From contig NZ_CP043661.1 in NCBI RefSeq assembly GCF_014217565.1, forward strand, positions 1,736,001-1,800,000: a stretch of DNA of 64,000 bases, in the 5' to 3' direction. The position numbers and the translations under genes are program-made. Shown piece after piece: positions 1 through 9,456 of this stretch. The notes beneath the pieces were generated by a model. The model saw nothing but the letters and a program-made list of their open reading frames with translations. It was not told where the DNA came from and did no database searches. Source of the stretch: Kribbella qitaiheensis (GTDB lineage: Bacteria > Actinomycetota > Actinomycetes > Propionibacteriales > Kribbellaceae). Positions within the stretch are counted from its first letter, which is position 1; the number at the start of each line of letters is the position of its first letter.

Positions 1-1
1 G

Positions 2-760
2 GACCTGGGCTGCAAGCCTGGTCAGGCGGTGCTGTCGTGCTTGCGCGCCGCAAACCCCGCAGTACTGGTCGACAGCACTCTCAACTTCACTCAGGTGGCG
101 TACGGCGGTACTGCGGTGCTGCCGCTGAGTCCGGCGAAGGCGATGAAGGCCGGGCTGTTCCACCGGGTGCCGGTGCTCTCCGGGAACAACCACGACGAGG
201 CGTCGGCCTGGATGGCGGCGTTCAACGGCGGCAAGATCACCGATGCGGACTACCCGCGACTGGTGACCGACATGGTCGGTGCGGCTGACGCGAAGAAGGT
301 GCTGCGCGAATACCCGCTGGCGAAGTACGAGTCGGCCAAGGCTGCCTGGACCGTGGTCACGACGGATCGGATCTGGTCGTGCACACAGATCGCCAATGAT
401 CAGCAAGCCGCTCGGAAGGTGCCTGTGTACGCATACGAGTTTGCGGACAAGCACTCGCCGATCACCCAACCAGGGAACGGCGCTGCTCACGCAGTGGAGC
501 TGCCGTACCTGTTCAGCCTTGGCGGATACGACTTCCCGATGACCGACGGCCAGCAGCGGCTGTCGGAGCAGATGCTCGACTACTGGACTGCGTTCGCCCG
601 CACCGGGAACCCGAACGGGCCGGACCGGCCGCAGTGGGCTCCTGCGAGCAAGCACGCAATCACCGGGCTCTCACTCGCACCAGCCGAGCAAGGCGGTATC
701 AAGAAGGTCGCCCTGCAGACCGAGCACCACTGCGACTTCTGGGCCGGCCTAAGCAGCTGA
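2..760 (+). CDS. Carboxylesterase type B, C-terminal part (5' end outside window)
   Basis: The reading frame is open from base 2, so the gene begins upstream of the window and only the last ~252 residues are visible. The fragment carries two marks of the type B carboxylesterase (alpha/beta hydrolase) family. One is the catalytic-acid segment SGNNHDEAS (the E follows N-x-DE). The other is the catalytic-histidine segment GAAHAVELPYLF. The nucleophile serine (GESAG motif) would lie upstream and is not seen. The tail matches the usual ending (DYWTAFARTGNPN). Substrate is unknown; ester hydrolysis is inferred from the family. It converges with the TMEM175-like gene and their 3' ends overlap by 12 bp. 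Confidence 0.85.
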   Translation, partial: DLGCKPGQAVLSCLRAANPAVLVDSTLNFTQVAYGGTAVLPLSPAKAMKAGLFHRVPVLSGNNHDEASAWMAAFNGGKITDADYPRLVTDMVGAADAKKVLREYPLAKYESAKAAWTVVTTDRIWSCTQIANDQQAARKVPVYAYEFADKHSPITQPGNGAAHAVELPYLFSLGGYDFPMTDGQQRLSEQMLDYWTAFARTGNPNGPDRPQWAPASKHAITGLSLAPAEQGGIKKVALQTEHHCDFWAGLSS

Positions 761-1366
761 CGCGGGACTCTTGCGCAGCCGCAGGATGAGCTGCGCCGCG
801 GGGCCGGACAGGATCAGGACCAGGAGAGCGTAGAAGCGCACGTCGGGGACGAGGGCCGCGAGGAGGAAGGCGATCAGCGCGGAGGCCGTGAAGGTGATCG
901 AGCCGGCCACCTCGGGGTCGGTGATCGGGTTGTCGTCGACCTCGAGTTTCCGGTGACCGCGGACGAGCAGTGTGAGTCCGGTCTGGCAGGCGCTGAGAAC
1001 GAGCAGGTTGGCGGCATACAAGCCCGCGATGAACCGGCTGTCGCCGTCGAAGTGCCCGATCATCTCGGTCGGGAACGGCAGCACCACGATGCAGAGCAGC
1101 CAGAGCATGTTCAGCTGGATCATCACGGTGTTGTAGGCCTTGACGTGCTCGAAGACACGGTGATGTACCAGCCAGAATCTCGCGATCACCGCGAAACTCA
1201 GCAGGAACGAGAAGATCGCACTCTTCTCCTCGTGGATCATCGTCCAGGGGTCGCTGTCCTTCGGCACGTCCTGGACCGCTTCCACCAGGGGCAGGATCAG
1301 CAGCGTGACAGCGATCGCGACGACCGCGTCGGTGAACAGGACGAGCCGGTCGGGATCCCTAGTCAT
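749..1366 (-). CDS. TMEM175-like (DUF1211) integral membrane protein, possible K+ channel
   Basis: A 205-residue protein of about six hydrophobic segments. Near the N-terminus it has RLVLFTDAVVAIAVTLL, which matches the first-helix signature of bacterial TMEM175/DUF1211 proteins (R-x-x-F-S/T-D-A). Family members studied elsewhere form K+-permeable channels; here that role is inferred. The ATG at 1366 was chosen because it starts just before the conserved motif; a GTG two codons upstream is an alternative. A longer open frame upstream runs into the neighbouring efflux gene and is not supported. It lies 67 bp downstream of the DHA2 transporter on the same strand, so co-transcription is possible. 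Confidence 0.8.
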   Translation of the reverse strand: MTRDPDRLVLFTDAVVAIAVTLLILPLVEAVQDVPKDSDPWTMIHEEKSAIFSFLLSFAVIARFWLVHHRVFEHVKAYNTVMIQLNMLWLLCIVVLPFPTEMIGHFDGDSRFIAGLYAANLLVLSACQTGLTLLVRGHRKLEVDDNPITDPEVAGSITFTASALIAFLLAALVPDVRFYALLVLILSGPAAQLILRLRKSPASAA

Positions 1367-1433
1367 ACTCACGGCGGACACGTTAGCGCCCCCGAGGTCT
1401 TCGTTGCCGAAGGCACCGGGGGCGCTTGTCGGC

Positions 1434-2861
1434 TTATCGGCGGGGCCGGAGCAGTGTCGCGGCCAGGACCAGGGCAAGCAGGACGAAACCGGCGGCAGCC
1501 ACGAACGCCGCGCTGTAGCCGTCCCTGAGCGCAGTGACCGATCCGGCGCCTTCACTGAGCCGTGCTGCGCTGTGCGACGCGGCCAAGCTGGCGAGCACCG
1601 CAGTACCGACAGCCGCGCCTGCTTGCTGGGCTGTGTTGTTGAGGCCTGATGCCAGTCCGGCATCGCTCGGATCCGCACCGGACATTGCCAGCATGATCGC
1701 CGCCGGGATGCCTACGCCGGTACCAGCGCCGACTAGGAGCAGGGCCGGGGCAACGTTGAGCAAGTACGAGCCGCCGACGGGCGCCTGGCTCAGGATCAGC
1801 TGTGCACCAAGGAACGCGGCCAGGCCGGCCAGCAGGATCGTACGACTGCCGAAGCGCACAGTGAGTCGCGGCCCGACCGACAGGGACATCACCGCACCGA
1901 GGATCGGCGCAGGGAGGAAGGCAAGGCCGGTCTGTAGCGAGTCGTAGCCGAGTACACGCTGCAAGTACAGCGCGGTCATGAACTGGAACCCGAAGCCTGC
2001 GGCGAAGAGCAGTACGACGACGACGTTTGAGACGGTCACCTGGCGCTTGCGGAAGACGTGCAGTGAGAGCAGAGGCTGCGCGGCGCGAGCTTGCCGTAGT
2101 ACGAAGCCTGCAAGGAGAAGCACCGAGACCACAGCGAGCAAGATCGTGCGAGGAAGCTCTGCAGTGGGCTCGGCCGTCTGGACGATCGTGTAGACGGACA
2201 GCGAGAGCCCAGCAGTCACCAGCACGGCACCAGCGACGTCCGCACCCTTGCCGAGGCCCAGGCCTTTGTTGCGAGCAAGGAGGCGTACTGCGAAGAGGAG
2301 CGAGACCAGGCCGATCGGGACGTTGATCAGGAACGACCAGTGCCAACCGACGGTCTGGGTGATCACGCCGCCGAGGATCAGGCCGATCGAGGCGCCACTG
2401 GCGGAGGTGAAGCCGTACACGCCAAGGGCGCGGGCCTGCTCCCCCGGCGCCGGGTACAGCCCGATGATCATGCCGAGGATCACCGCGGAGGCAAGCGCAC
2501 CGCCGACTCCTTGCAGGAAGCGGCCGGCGATCAGTAGCTCGGCGCTGGTGGCGAGACCGCAGAGCAGCGAGGCGGAGGTGAACACCGCGAGCCCGGCGAG
2601 GAAGACCGACTTACTGCCGATCAGGTCGCCGATCCGGCCGGCCAGTAACAGCAGGCCGGCGAATGCGATCAGGTAGGAGTTCATCACCCAGGCGAGGCCG
2701 GCCTGGGAGAAGCCGAGATCGCCCTGGATCGTCGGCAACGCGACGGTCACCACCGTCCCGTCCAGGATGATCATCAGCTGCATGATGCAGAGCACCGCGA
2801 GCGCTTTGGCCCGGTGTGCTCCTGTCGTGGGCTCGGAGTCCTGCAATTGGTCGGTCAACAT
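1434..2861 (-). CDS. DHA2-family (14-TM) MFS drug efflux transporter
   Basis: A 475-residue membrane protein. The first helix carries LDGTVVTVALPTIQ, the D1 motif of the 14-helix DHA2 (EmrB/QacA) drug:H+ antiporters. Motif A follows as GRIGDLIGSK, and motif C-like glycine-rich text (GASIGLILGG) lies in helix 5. The length fits 14 TM segments. It is 48 bp downstream of a MarR regulator on the same strand, the common arrangement in which the regulator controls a two-gene efflux operon in response to a toxic ligand. The exported compound cannot be predicted. Confidence 0.88.
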   Translation of the reverse strand: MLTDQLQDSEPTTGAHRAKALAVLCIMQLMIILDGTVVTVALPTIQGDLGFSQAGLAWVMNSYLIAFAGLLLLAGRIGDLIGSKSVFLAGLAVFTSASLLCGLATSAELLIAGRFLQGVGGALASAVILGMIIGLYPAPGEQARALGVYGFTSASGASIGLILGGVITQTVGWHWSFLINVPIGLVSLLFAVRLLARNKGLGLGKGADVAGAVLVTAGLSLSVYTIVQTAEPTAELPRTILLAVVSVLLLAGFVLRQARAAQPLLSLHVFRKRQVTVSNVVVVLLFAAGFGFQFMTALYLQRVLGYDSLQTGLAFLPAPILGAVMSLSVGPRLTVRFGSRTILLAGLAAFLGAQLILSQAPVGGSYLLNVAPALLLVGAGTGVGIPAAIMLAMSGADPSDAGLASGLNNTAQQAGAAVGTAVLASLAASHSAARLSEGAGSVTALRDGYSAAFVAAAGFVLLALVLAATLLRPRR

Positions 2862-2909
2862 GAAAACGACCTTAGCAGATAGTTCCGTAATAGACGATCT
2901 TTTATTGGA

Positions 2910-3392
2910 TCAGTTTGCGCGCTGCCTGGTACGCCGTACGGGTTGCGCCTCGACCGGCGTCGCGAGATGGCCGGCGACCAGGTGGGCGAGCGACTCGGCG
3001 AACGGTTTGCGCTGCGCGGCGGCCAGCGCCGCCAGGGCGTCGGCGTGCACCTTGTCGACGATCCGCTGACCTTCGGCGACGATCTCGGCGCCGGCCTCGG
3101 TGACCGCGATGATCCGCGCCCGGCGGTCGGTGGCGGACGGCTTCCGCTCGGCGAAGCCGGCCTTCTCCAACGCGTCGACCGTGACGACCATGGTGGTCTT
3201 GTCGAGATACGCGAGCTCGGCGAGCTGGATCTGGGTGCGCTCCTCCCCCAGCGCGTTCAGCAACACGCACTGCATCCGCGGCGTCAGGCCGATCTCCGCG
3301 AGGGCGGCGGTGAGCTGGGTCTCGAGCACATGCCCGGCATGGTTGAGCAGTCCGGTCAGATCCGGAACCGTCCGGAGCGGAGTCTTCGCCAT
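2910..3392 (-). CDS. MarR-family transcriptional regulator
   Basis: A 160-residue winged-helix protein. The DNA-binding part is visible as TQIQLAELAYLDKTTMVVTVDALEKAGFAERK followed by the wing segment SATDRRARIIAVTEAG, typical of MarR dimers. The N-terminal helix (residues ~8–35) would form the dimer interface. It is the first gene of an operon with the DHA2 transporter, so it probably represses itself and the pump. The downstream 48-bp gap is AT-rich relative to the region. An MFS gene starts 156 bp away on the other strand; control of that gene is possible but not shown. Confidence 0.88.
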   Translation of the reverse strand: MAKTPLRTVPDLTGLLNHAGHVLETQLTAALAEIGLTPRMQCVLLNALGEERTQIQLAELAYLDKTTMVVTVDALEKAGFAERKPSATDRRARIIAVTEAGAEIVAEGQRIVDKVHADALAALAAAQRKPFAESLAHLVAGHLATPVEAQPVRRTRQRAN

Positions 3393-3548
3393 GAACTCAT
3401 CCTAGCTCGGGATCATCTGCTCCAAGATAATCCCAACCCAAACCAACAGCGTCGCACCGGCAAGCGGGAAAACGACGTCGCGGTCTGGTCGGACCGGGGT
3501 GGCGTATTTTCGCGAGTTCTTGCGCGGGTGGGCGGCTGGACTGGGCGC

Positions 3549-4724
3549 ATGCTTGTTTCGGAGACCACTCGTACGTCGTACCGGCGCTGGTTCGGTGTGA
3601 TCGCGGTGACGCTCGGGATCTTCTCGATCGTCACGACGGAGATCCTGCCGATCGGCCTGCTGAGCCCGATCGGCACCAGTTTTGGCCTCTCCCCCGGCCG
3701 GACCGGGTGGATGATGACCGCGCCCGGGCTGGTCGCGGCTGTCGCGGCTCCGGTGATCACGGTGCTGACCGCGCGGCTCGATCGCCGGCTGATGCTGGCC
3801 GCGCTGATGGTCCTGCTCGCGGGGTCGGACATCCTGGCCGCGGCGGCGCCGTCGTACTGGCTGGAACTGGTTTCCAGGGTGATGGTCGGGATGACGATTG
3901 GCGGATTCTGGTCGATCGGCGCCGGTCTCGCGGTGCGGCTGGTGCCGGAGCGCTGGGTGGTCCGCGCGACGGCGGTGATCTTCTCGGCGGTCCCGCTCGG
4001 CTCGGTGCTCGGGGTGCCGGCCGGGACGTTCCTCGGGGAGCAGGCGGGTTGGCGGACGGCGTTCGTAGTACTGGGCTTCCTGACAGCGGGAGTGCTTGCC
4101 GCACTGCTGTGGTCCGTGCCGCCCTTGCCGCCGCTGCAAGTGACCCGGTTGGCAGTGTTGCGCAGGCTGCTTACCTTGCGAGGAACACGCACTGGGTTGC
4201 TGGTGACCTGCCTAATAGTGACCGCGCACTTCAGCACCTATACCTACGTGGGCCCGTTCCTGCGGGACGTCAGTGGGGTGCCCGCAGACCGGATCAGCGG
4301 ACTACTGCTCGTCTACGGTGTCGCCGGGCTCGTCGGCAACCTGATAGCCGGTACTACGGTGGCGCGGCACCTGCGGGCCACCTTCGCCACCAGCGCCGCC
4401 CTGCTGGCCGCTGCCACCTTGCTGCTGCCAGTCGCGGGACGTAGTACGGCTGGAGCTGGTGTCCTGCTGGTGGTCTGGGGCCTCGCGTACGGCGCGGTGC
4501 CGGTTTGCTCGATGACCTGGTTCGCAGCTGCAGCACCGGAGGCGCGGGAGGCGGCAACTGTGGTGTTCACGTCCTCTTTCCAGGCCACCTTGTCAGCCGG
4601 AGCCCTGGTGGGCGGGCTGCTAGTCGACAGCACTTCCGTCTCCACCACGATGCTCTTCGGCGGCTCGGTCGCGGCCCTGGTCGCCATAGCGCTGTGTCGG
4701 TTGGGAAGACACGGTCTGTGCTAA
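3549..4724 (+). CDS. MFS transporter, 12-TM DHA1-like (arabinose/purine efflux type)
   Basis: A 391-residue protein with about twelve hydrophobic helices. The opening (GVIAVTLGIFSIVTTEILPIGLL) is the signature of the AraJ/PbuE/NepI branch of DHA1 efflux pumps, with the conserved TE-x-LP in helix 1. A motif A equivalent appears at TARLDRRLML and a GTFLGEQAGWR motif C region follows. The ATG at 3549 was selected because the conserved first helix begins ~13 residues later; the open frame runs several hundred bases further upstream only because of high GC. It is divergent from the MarR gene. Substrate unknown. Confidence 0.82.
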   Translation: MLVSETTRTSYRRWFGVIAVTLGIFSIVTTEILPIGLLSPIGTSFGLSPGRTGWMMTAPGLVAAVAAPVITVLTARLDRRLMLAALMVLLAGSDILAAAAPSYWLELVSRVMVGMTIGGFWSIGAGLAVRLVPERWVVRATAVIFSAVPLGSVLGVPAGTFLGEQAGWRTAFVVLGFLTAGVLAALLWSVPPLPPLQVTRLAVLRRLLTLRGTRTGLLVTCLIVTAHFSTYTYVGPFLRDVSGVPADRISGLLLVYGVAGLVGNLIAGTTVARHLRATFATSAALLAAATLLLPVAGRSTAGAGVLLVVWGLAYGAVPVCSMTWFAAAAPEAREAATVVFTSSFQATLSAGALVGGLLVDSTSVSTTMLFGGSVAALVAIALCRLGRHGLC

Positions 4725-4749
4725 ACAGGGGGCAACCAAGGGGGCCCTC

Positions 4750-5910
4750 GTGGACCAGCTCACCCTCGGCGTCGTCGGTCGTTCTCGCAAAGAGAACGAG
4801 CATCGGCTGCCGATCCATCCAAACCACTTCGACCGGATCGACGAGGAGCTGCGCCAACGCATCTTCCTCGAATCCGGGTACGGTAAACAGTTCGGGATCT
4901 CCGACGCGCAACTGTCGTCATCGGTGGCCGGCATCCTGGACCGCGACGAACTGATCGCGAAGACCGACATCGTGCTGCTGCCGAAGCCGCAGATCGAGGA
5001 CGTCGCCGGGCTGCGCCAGGGCCAGGTGCTCTGGGGCTGGCCGCACTGCGTGCAGGACGAGAAGCTCACCCAGCTGGCGATCGACCGCGAGCTGACCCTG
5101 ATCGCGTTCGAGGCGATGAACCACTGGCACTCGGACGGCAGCTACAACCTGCACGTGTTCCACAAGAACAACGAGCTGGCCGGCTACTGCTCGGTGCTGC
5201 ACGCACTGGAGCTGATCGGCTCGACCGGCGACTACGGCCGCAGGCTGCGCGCTGTCGTGATCGGGTTCGGCGCGACCGCGCGAGGTGCCGTCACGGCCCT
5301 CAACGCCCACGGTGTCCACGACGTCAACGTCCTCACCGGCCGTGACGTCGCCGCCGTCGGCTCACCGATCCACTCGGCGCGGATCGTCCAGTACGACCAG
5401 GACGAGGACGACACCGACGGTCCGCTCGATCCCCGCCGCAGCCACGCGCTGCTGGAGGACGGCCGGGTGCCGCTGGCCGGGTTCCTGGCCGAGCACGACA
5501 TCATCGTCAACTGCGTGCTGCAGGATCCGGACGCGCCACTGACCTTCCTGATCGAGGAGGACCTGGCCCTGCTCGAGCCGGGCAGCCTGATCATCGACGT
5601 CTCCTGCGACCTGGGGATGGGGTTCAGCTGGGCCAAGCCGACCGGGTTCGACGAGCCGACGTTCGTGGTCGGCGACAACATCACGTACTACGGTGTCGAC
5701 CACACCCCGTCGTACCTGTGGAACTCGGCGAGCTGGGAGATCAGCGAGGCCCTGCTGCCGTACCTCGGAACGGTCCTGGACGGCGCCGAGGCCTGGCACG
5801 CCGACGAGACGATCCGCCGGGCGATCGAGATCGAGCGTGGCCGGATCAAGAACCCGGGCATCCTCTCCTTCCAGAACCGCTCCCCGGAACACCCGCACCC
5901 GCACCTCTGA
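4750..5910 (+). CDS. N5-(carboxyethyl)ornithine synthase-like / alanine dehydrogenase-fold enzyme
   Basis: A 386-residue protein of the alanine dehydrogenase/transhydrogenase N-terminal fold. The N-terminus GVVGRSRKENEHRLPIHP resembles the substrate-binding R-x-x-E-x-R-x-P segment. A Rossmann NAD(P) motif is visible as VVIGFGATARGAV near residue 160. The overall layout, including the NHW and YNLHVFHKNNELAGYCSVLHAL region, fits N5-(carboxyethyl)ornithine synthase rather than true Ald, which is encoded separately at 49.3 kb. Family enzymes reductively condense pyruvate with ornithine or lysine; the substrate here is inferred. The GTG start follows the MFS gene by 25 bp and precedes cobG by 49 bp. 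Confidence 0.72.
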   Translation: MDQLTLGVVGRSRKENEHRLPIHPNHFDRIDEELRQRIFLESGYGKQFGISDAQLSSSVAGILDRDELIAKTDIVLLPKPQIEDVAGLRQGQVLWGWPHCVQDEKLTQLAIDRELTLIAFEAMNHWHSDGSYNLHVFHKNNELAGYCSVLHALELIGSTGDYGRRLRAVVIGFGATARGAVTALNAHGVHDVNVLTGRDVAAVGSPIHSARIVQYDQDEDDTDGPLDPRRSHALLEDGRVPLAGFLAEHDIIVNCVLQDPDAPLTFLIEEDLALLEPGSLIIDVSCDLGMGFSWAKPTGFDEPTFVVGDNITYYGVDHTPSYLWNSASWEISEALLPYLGTVLDGAEAWHADETIRRAIEIERGRIKNPGILSFQNRSPEHPHPHL

Positions 5911-5959
5911 GCTCCGTGACCCAGACCACACCAGGTGGGCGGGACGTAGCATCACGGCT

Positions 5960-7243
5960 GTGAACAGCTCGCCAAGGACCCAACCGGACAGTTGTCCGGG
6001 GGTTCTTGCCGTGCATCAGGCGGCTGACGGCGGGTTGGCACGGGTGCGCCTGCCTGGCGGGTTGCTGAGCGCCGCGCAACTGCGGGTGCTCGCTGCGGCC
6101 TCCGGTGAGCTGGGCGACGGCCACCTGGAGCTGACCTCGCGCGGGAACATCCAGATCAGGGCTCTCCGCCCCGGAGCGCCACAGACGCTCTCTGACCGCC
6201 TGTACTCCGCTGGGCTGCTGCCATCGATCTCCCACGAGCGGGTGCGGAACATCCTCGCCTCGCCGCTCTCCGGCCTCGACCAGGACAGCCTGTACGACGT
6301 ACTGCCGCTCGCCGCCGAGCTGGACCGTCTCCTGTGCGCGCAGCCCGCGCTCGCCGAGTTGCCGGGGCGGTTCCTGTTCGCCCTGGACGACGGGCGGGGT
6401 GATCTAGGTGCGGTCGGAGCGGATGTAGCTGTGCGAGTGCTTGCAGGTGGCAAGGGGTTGCTGGTGCTCGGTGGAGTGTCGCGTGGGGCAGAGGTTCCGC
6501 TGGAAGACGCGCCTGCGGTCATGATTGCCGCTGCGGAGGCGTTCTTGACTGAGCGCGCTGCACAGGACTCGGAGGCTTGGCGGATCGCCGAGCTGGCAGA
6601 CGGTGCGGCAGAGGTCTACGAGCGACTGGGCCTCGAGCCGCGGGGGCTTGATCCGCGGGGGCTTGATCCGCGGGGGCTTGATCCGCTGGGGCTTGATCCT
6701 CTAGGGCTTGAGCCGCTGGTCGCCGCCGAGGCGGCGGGCACGGCTGTCGTGGTTGCTGGACGGCGTGAGCAGGTGGATGGGCGGGTCGCCGTGGTGGTCA
6801 CCGTGCCGCTCGGGAGCTTGTCGGCCGAGCAGGCAGCGGTCCTGTCGGACTTGGCCGAACTGGGCAACGGGCAGATCAGGGTGACGCCCTGGCGGTCCGT
6901 AGTACTGGGTGGGTTTGACGCTGTCGACGATGCGGTCGCGCAACTGGAGGCAGTCGGCCTGGTGGTGGAGCCGGAATCACCTTGGAACGGGGTGACGGCC
7001 TGCGCTGGGAAGCCTGGCTGCGCGAAGGCGTTGGCTGATGTCCGGGCGGACGCGCGAGACGTCACGCCCCGGATTCGCCGCGGACGGCAGCCGGTGCACT
7101 GGTCGGGTTGTGAACGGCGCTGTGGCCGGCCGGCCGGCCGGTTCGTCGACATCATTGCCCTCGGCAATGGTTATGCGATCGACGGCGAGCCGGTCGATGT
7201 GGAGTTGGTTGAGGCCGTTGCGGCCGCGAGAGGAGCACGGTGA
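5960..7243 (+). CDS. cobG: Precorrin-3B synthase-like nitrite/sulfite reductase-fold protein
   Basis: A 427-residue protein with the two-lobed ferredoxin-like nitrite/sulfite reductase fold. The first lobe has [12 protein letters not shown] (residues ~55–70). The second lobe has the cluster/siroheme cysteines in [13 protein letters not shown] and [12 protein letters not shown] near the C-terminus. CobG performs O2-dependent conversion of precorrin-3A to 3B in cobalamin synthesis. A GTG start at 5960 places the product just before the conserved [12 protein letters not shown]. The stop overlaps the cobH start by 4 bp. The protein is unusual in carrying about six tandem pentapeptides (consensus GLDPR) between the lobes. 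Confidence 0.85.
   Translation: MNSSPRTQPDSCPGVLAVHQAADGGLARVRLPGGLLSAAQLRVLAAASGELGDGHLELTSRGNIQIRALRPGAPQTLSDRLYSAGLLPSISHERVRNILASPLSGLDQDSLYDVLPLAAELDRLLCAQPALAELPGRFLFALDDGRGDLGAVGADVAVRVLAGGKGLLVLGGVSRGAEVPLEDAPAVMIAAAEAFLTERAAQDSEAWRIAELADGAAEVYERLGLEPRGLDPRGLDPRGLDPLGLDPLGLEPLVAAEAAGTAVVVAGRREQVDGRVAVVVTVPLGSLSAEQAAVLSDLAELGNGQIRVTPWRSVVLGGFDAVDDAVAQLEAVGLVVEPESPWNGVTACAGKPGCAKALADVRADARDVTPRIRRGRQPVHWSGCERRCGRPAGRFVDIIALGNGYAIDGEPVDVELVEAVAAARGAR
6626..6715 (+). repeat. Six tandem 15-bp units inside cobG encoding GL(D/E)P(R/L) pentapeptides
   Basis: Six in-frame 15-bp units begin at 6626, 6641, 6656, 6671, 6686 and 6701. Three successive units are identical (cgggggcttgatccg) and the outer ones differ at one to three bases. 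They encode consecutive L-G-L-E/D-P-R/L pentapeptides in the linker between the two halves of CobG. The multiple of three keeps the frame open, so copy number could vary without destroying the protein. Confidence 0.9.
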
Positions 7244-7872
7244 GCAAGTACGAGTACGTGACTGACGGGGCCGAGATCTACCGGCAGTCGTTCGCGACGA
7301 TCCGCGCGGAGGCGGCGCTCGACGAGCTGCCCGCCGACGTGGCACAGGTCGCCGTACGGATGATCCATGCCTGCGGGATGACCGACCTGGCGGCGGATCT
7401 GGCGTACTCGACAGGCGTGGTCAAGTCGGCTCGGGCGGCGCTGCAGGCAGGTGCACCGATCCTGTGCGACGCGTCGATGGTCGCTGCCGGTGTGACCCGA
7501 CGGCGATTGCCGGCCGACAACGAGGTGATCTGCACACTGAGTGATCCTTCGGTACCAGAGCTGGCGGCGAACCACAGCACCACCAGAAGTGCAGCAGCGC
7601 TCGACCTATGGATGGACCGGCTCGAAGGTTCGGTCGTTGCTATCGGCAATGCGCCGACCGCGCTGTTCCGGTTGCTCGAGCTGATCCGCGACGGCGCGCC
7701 GCGACCGGCCGCAGTACTGGGTATTCCGGTCGGTTTCATCGGCGCGGCCGAGTCGAAGCAGGCACTGGCAGACAACGACCTCGGGCTGGAGTACCTGGTC
7801 GTCAGGGGCCGACGGGGCGGCAGCGCGATCACCGCGGCCGCCATCAACGCGATCGCGAGCGAGGAAGAATGA
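7240..7872 (+). CDS. cobH: Precorrin-8X methylmutase
   Basis: A 210-residue protein matching CobH/CbiC, which moves a methyl group from C-11 to C-12 to form hydrogenobyrinate. Visible family features are [15 protein letters not shown] (the catalytic His is in the RMIHACG segment), the [21 protein letters not shown] stretch, and [14 protein letters not shown] near residue 130. Length equals the family norm. The GTG start lies inside the cobG stop region (4-bp overlap), and its own stop overlaps the next start by 4 bp. The three cob genes are therefore translationally coupled. Confidence 0.93.
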   Translation: MSKYEYVTDGAEIYRQSFATIRAEAALDELPADVAQVAVRMIHACGMTDLAADLAYSTGVVKSARAALQAGAPILCDASMVAAGVTRRRLPADNEVICTLSDPSVPELAANHSTTRSAAALDLWMDRLEGSVVAIGNAPTALFRLLELIRDGAPRPAAVLGIPVGFIGAAESKQALADNDLGLEYLVVRGRRGGSAITAAAINAIASEEE

Positions 7873-9384
7873 CCGGACGGCTGTGGGGCGTCGGGCTCGG
7901 CCCGGGCGACCCCGAACTGATGACGGTGAAGGCCGCCCGGCTGATCGGCGCCGCGGACGTGATCGCCTTCCACAGCGCGCGGCACGGCCGGAGCATCGCC
8001 CGCTCAGTGGCGGCGCCGTACCTGCGTGACGGGCAGCTCGAGGAACACCTGATCTACCCGCTGACCACCGAGACCACGGACCACCCCGGTGGCTACCAGG
8101 GCGCGATGGACGACTTCTACGCCGATTGCGCGGCTCGGCTCGCCGCTCACCTCGACGCCGGGCGCGACGTCGTCGTCCTGGCGGAAGGGGATCCGCTGTT
8201 CTACGGCTCGTACATGCACATGCACAAGCGGCTCGCCGACCGGTACGAGTGCGAGGTGGTGCCTGGCGTGACCTCGGTGAGCGCGGCCCGCCGCAGTACT
8301 GGGCCGTCCGCTGTGTGAGCGCGACGAGGTCCTGACGGTCTTGCCGGGGACGCTGCCTCCCGACGTACTGGCTGAGCGGCTGCGGACCACCGACGCTGCC
8401 GCGGTGATGAAACTCGGGCGCACCTTCGCGAATGTCCGGGAGGCTTTCGAGCTCTCCGGCCGGCTGGACGAGGCCTGGTACGTCGAGCGGGCGACGACCT
8501 CGGAGCAGCGGACCGCTCCGCTGGCCGACGTCGACCCCGACTCGGTGCCGTACTTCTCGCTCGCCTTGCTGCCCAGCCCGATCAACAACTTCGTTGCCCC
8601 GGCCGCCGCACCACGGGTCGACGGCGAAGGTTCAGTGACCGTGGTCGGCCTCGGACCGGCCGGACCGCAGTGGATGACGCCCGAGGTCCGGGCCGCGATC
8701 GCCGCCGCGGACGACCTGATCGGCTACGGCCCGTACGTCGACCGGCTGCCGGATCGCGCCCGGCAGCGCAAACACGGCTCGGACAACCAGGTCGAGTCCG
8801 AGCGGGCCGCGTTCGCGCTCGACCTCGCCCGGAAGGGTTCCCGGGTGGTTGTGGTGTCGTCCGGTGACCCGGGCGTGTTCGCGATGGCGAGCGCTGTCGC
8901 CGAAGTGGCCGGCGAGCCGGAGTACGCGGACGTAGTACTGAACGTGCTCCCCGGGATGACCGCTGCGCAAGCGGTCGCGAGCCGGGTCGGCGCTCCGCTC
9001 GGACACGACTACTGCGTGCTGTCCCTGTCGGATCGCCTGAAGCCGTGGGAGGTGATCGCCGCTCGGCTGACCGCGGCTGCGACGGCCGACCTGGCCATTG
9101 CGATCTACAACCCTGCATCGAAGTCCCGGACCTGGCAGGTCGCCGCGACCAAGGAACTCTTGCTCCAGCACCGGGAACCCACCACTCCGGTCGTCATCGG
9201 CCGCAACGTCGGGGGCAGCAGCGAGTCGATCACCGTGACCACACTGGCCGAGCTGGACCCCGACCAGGTCGACATGCGCTGCCTGCTCCTGATCGGCTCG
9301 TCGCAGACCCAGACCGTGCAGCGCCCCTCCGGCCCGCTCGTCTACACGCCTCGGCGCTACCCGGCTGGGCAAAGCGACAGTTAA
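7869..9384 (+). pseudogene. cobIJ: CobI–CobJ fusion (precorrin-2 C20 / precorrin-3B C17 methyltransferase), frameshifted
   Basis: The gene starts with ATG at 7869 and reads as CobI (GVGLGPGDPELMTVKA; AEGDPLFYGSY; VVPGVTSVSAA) until a one-base insertion in GGCCC at 8286–8289. After that the frame ends at 8316–8318. Skipping one C restores AAVLGRPLCERDEVLTVLPG and continues into the end of CobI and a complete CobJ (VVGLGPAGPQWMTPE; SSGDPGVFAMAS; VLPGMTAAQAVAS) to the stop at 9384. The repaired protein would be ~504 residues, the usual size of actinobacterial CobIJ fusions. Whether this is a true mutation, recoding or a sequence error cannot be decided here; an isolated CobJ half starting near 8341 remains open. 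Confidence 0.85.
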
Positions 9385-9456
9385 TTCTCCAGCCGGGCCC
9401 GCATGAGAAACCGCCTCTCCGGGTAGGGCCCTCCCGGACCGTGAGGAGAAACGACA

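Noticed and set aside
5911..5959. Possible cobalamin riboswitch before cobG
   Set aside because: Only ~49 bases separate the genes, far too short for a B12 riboswitch, and no B12-box is seen.
9385..9456. Small hairpin (tccggg/cccgga) between cobIJ and the membrane gene
   Set aside because: Six-base stem is too weak to call a terminator.
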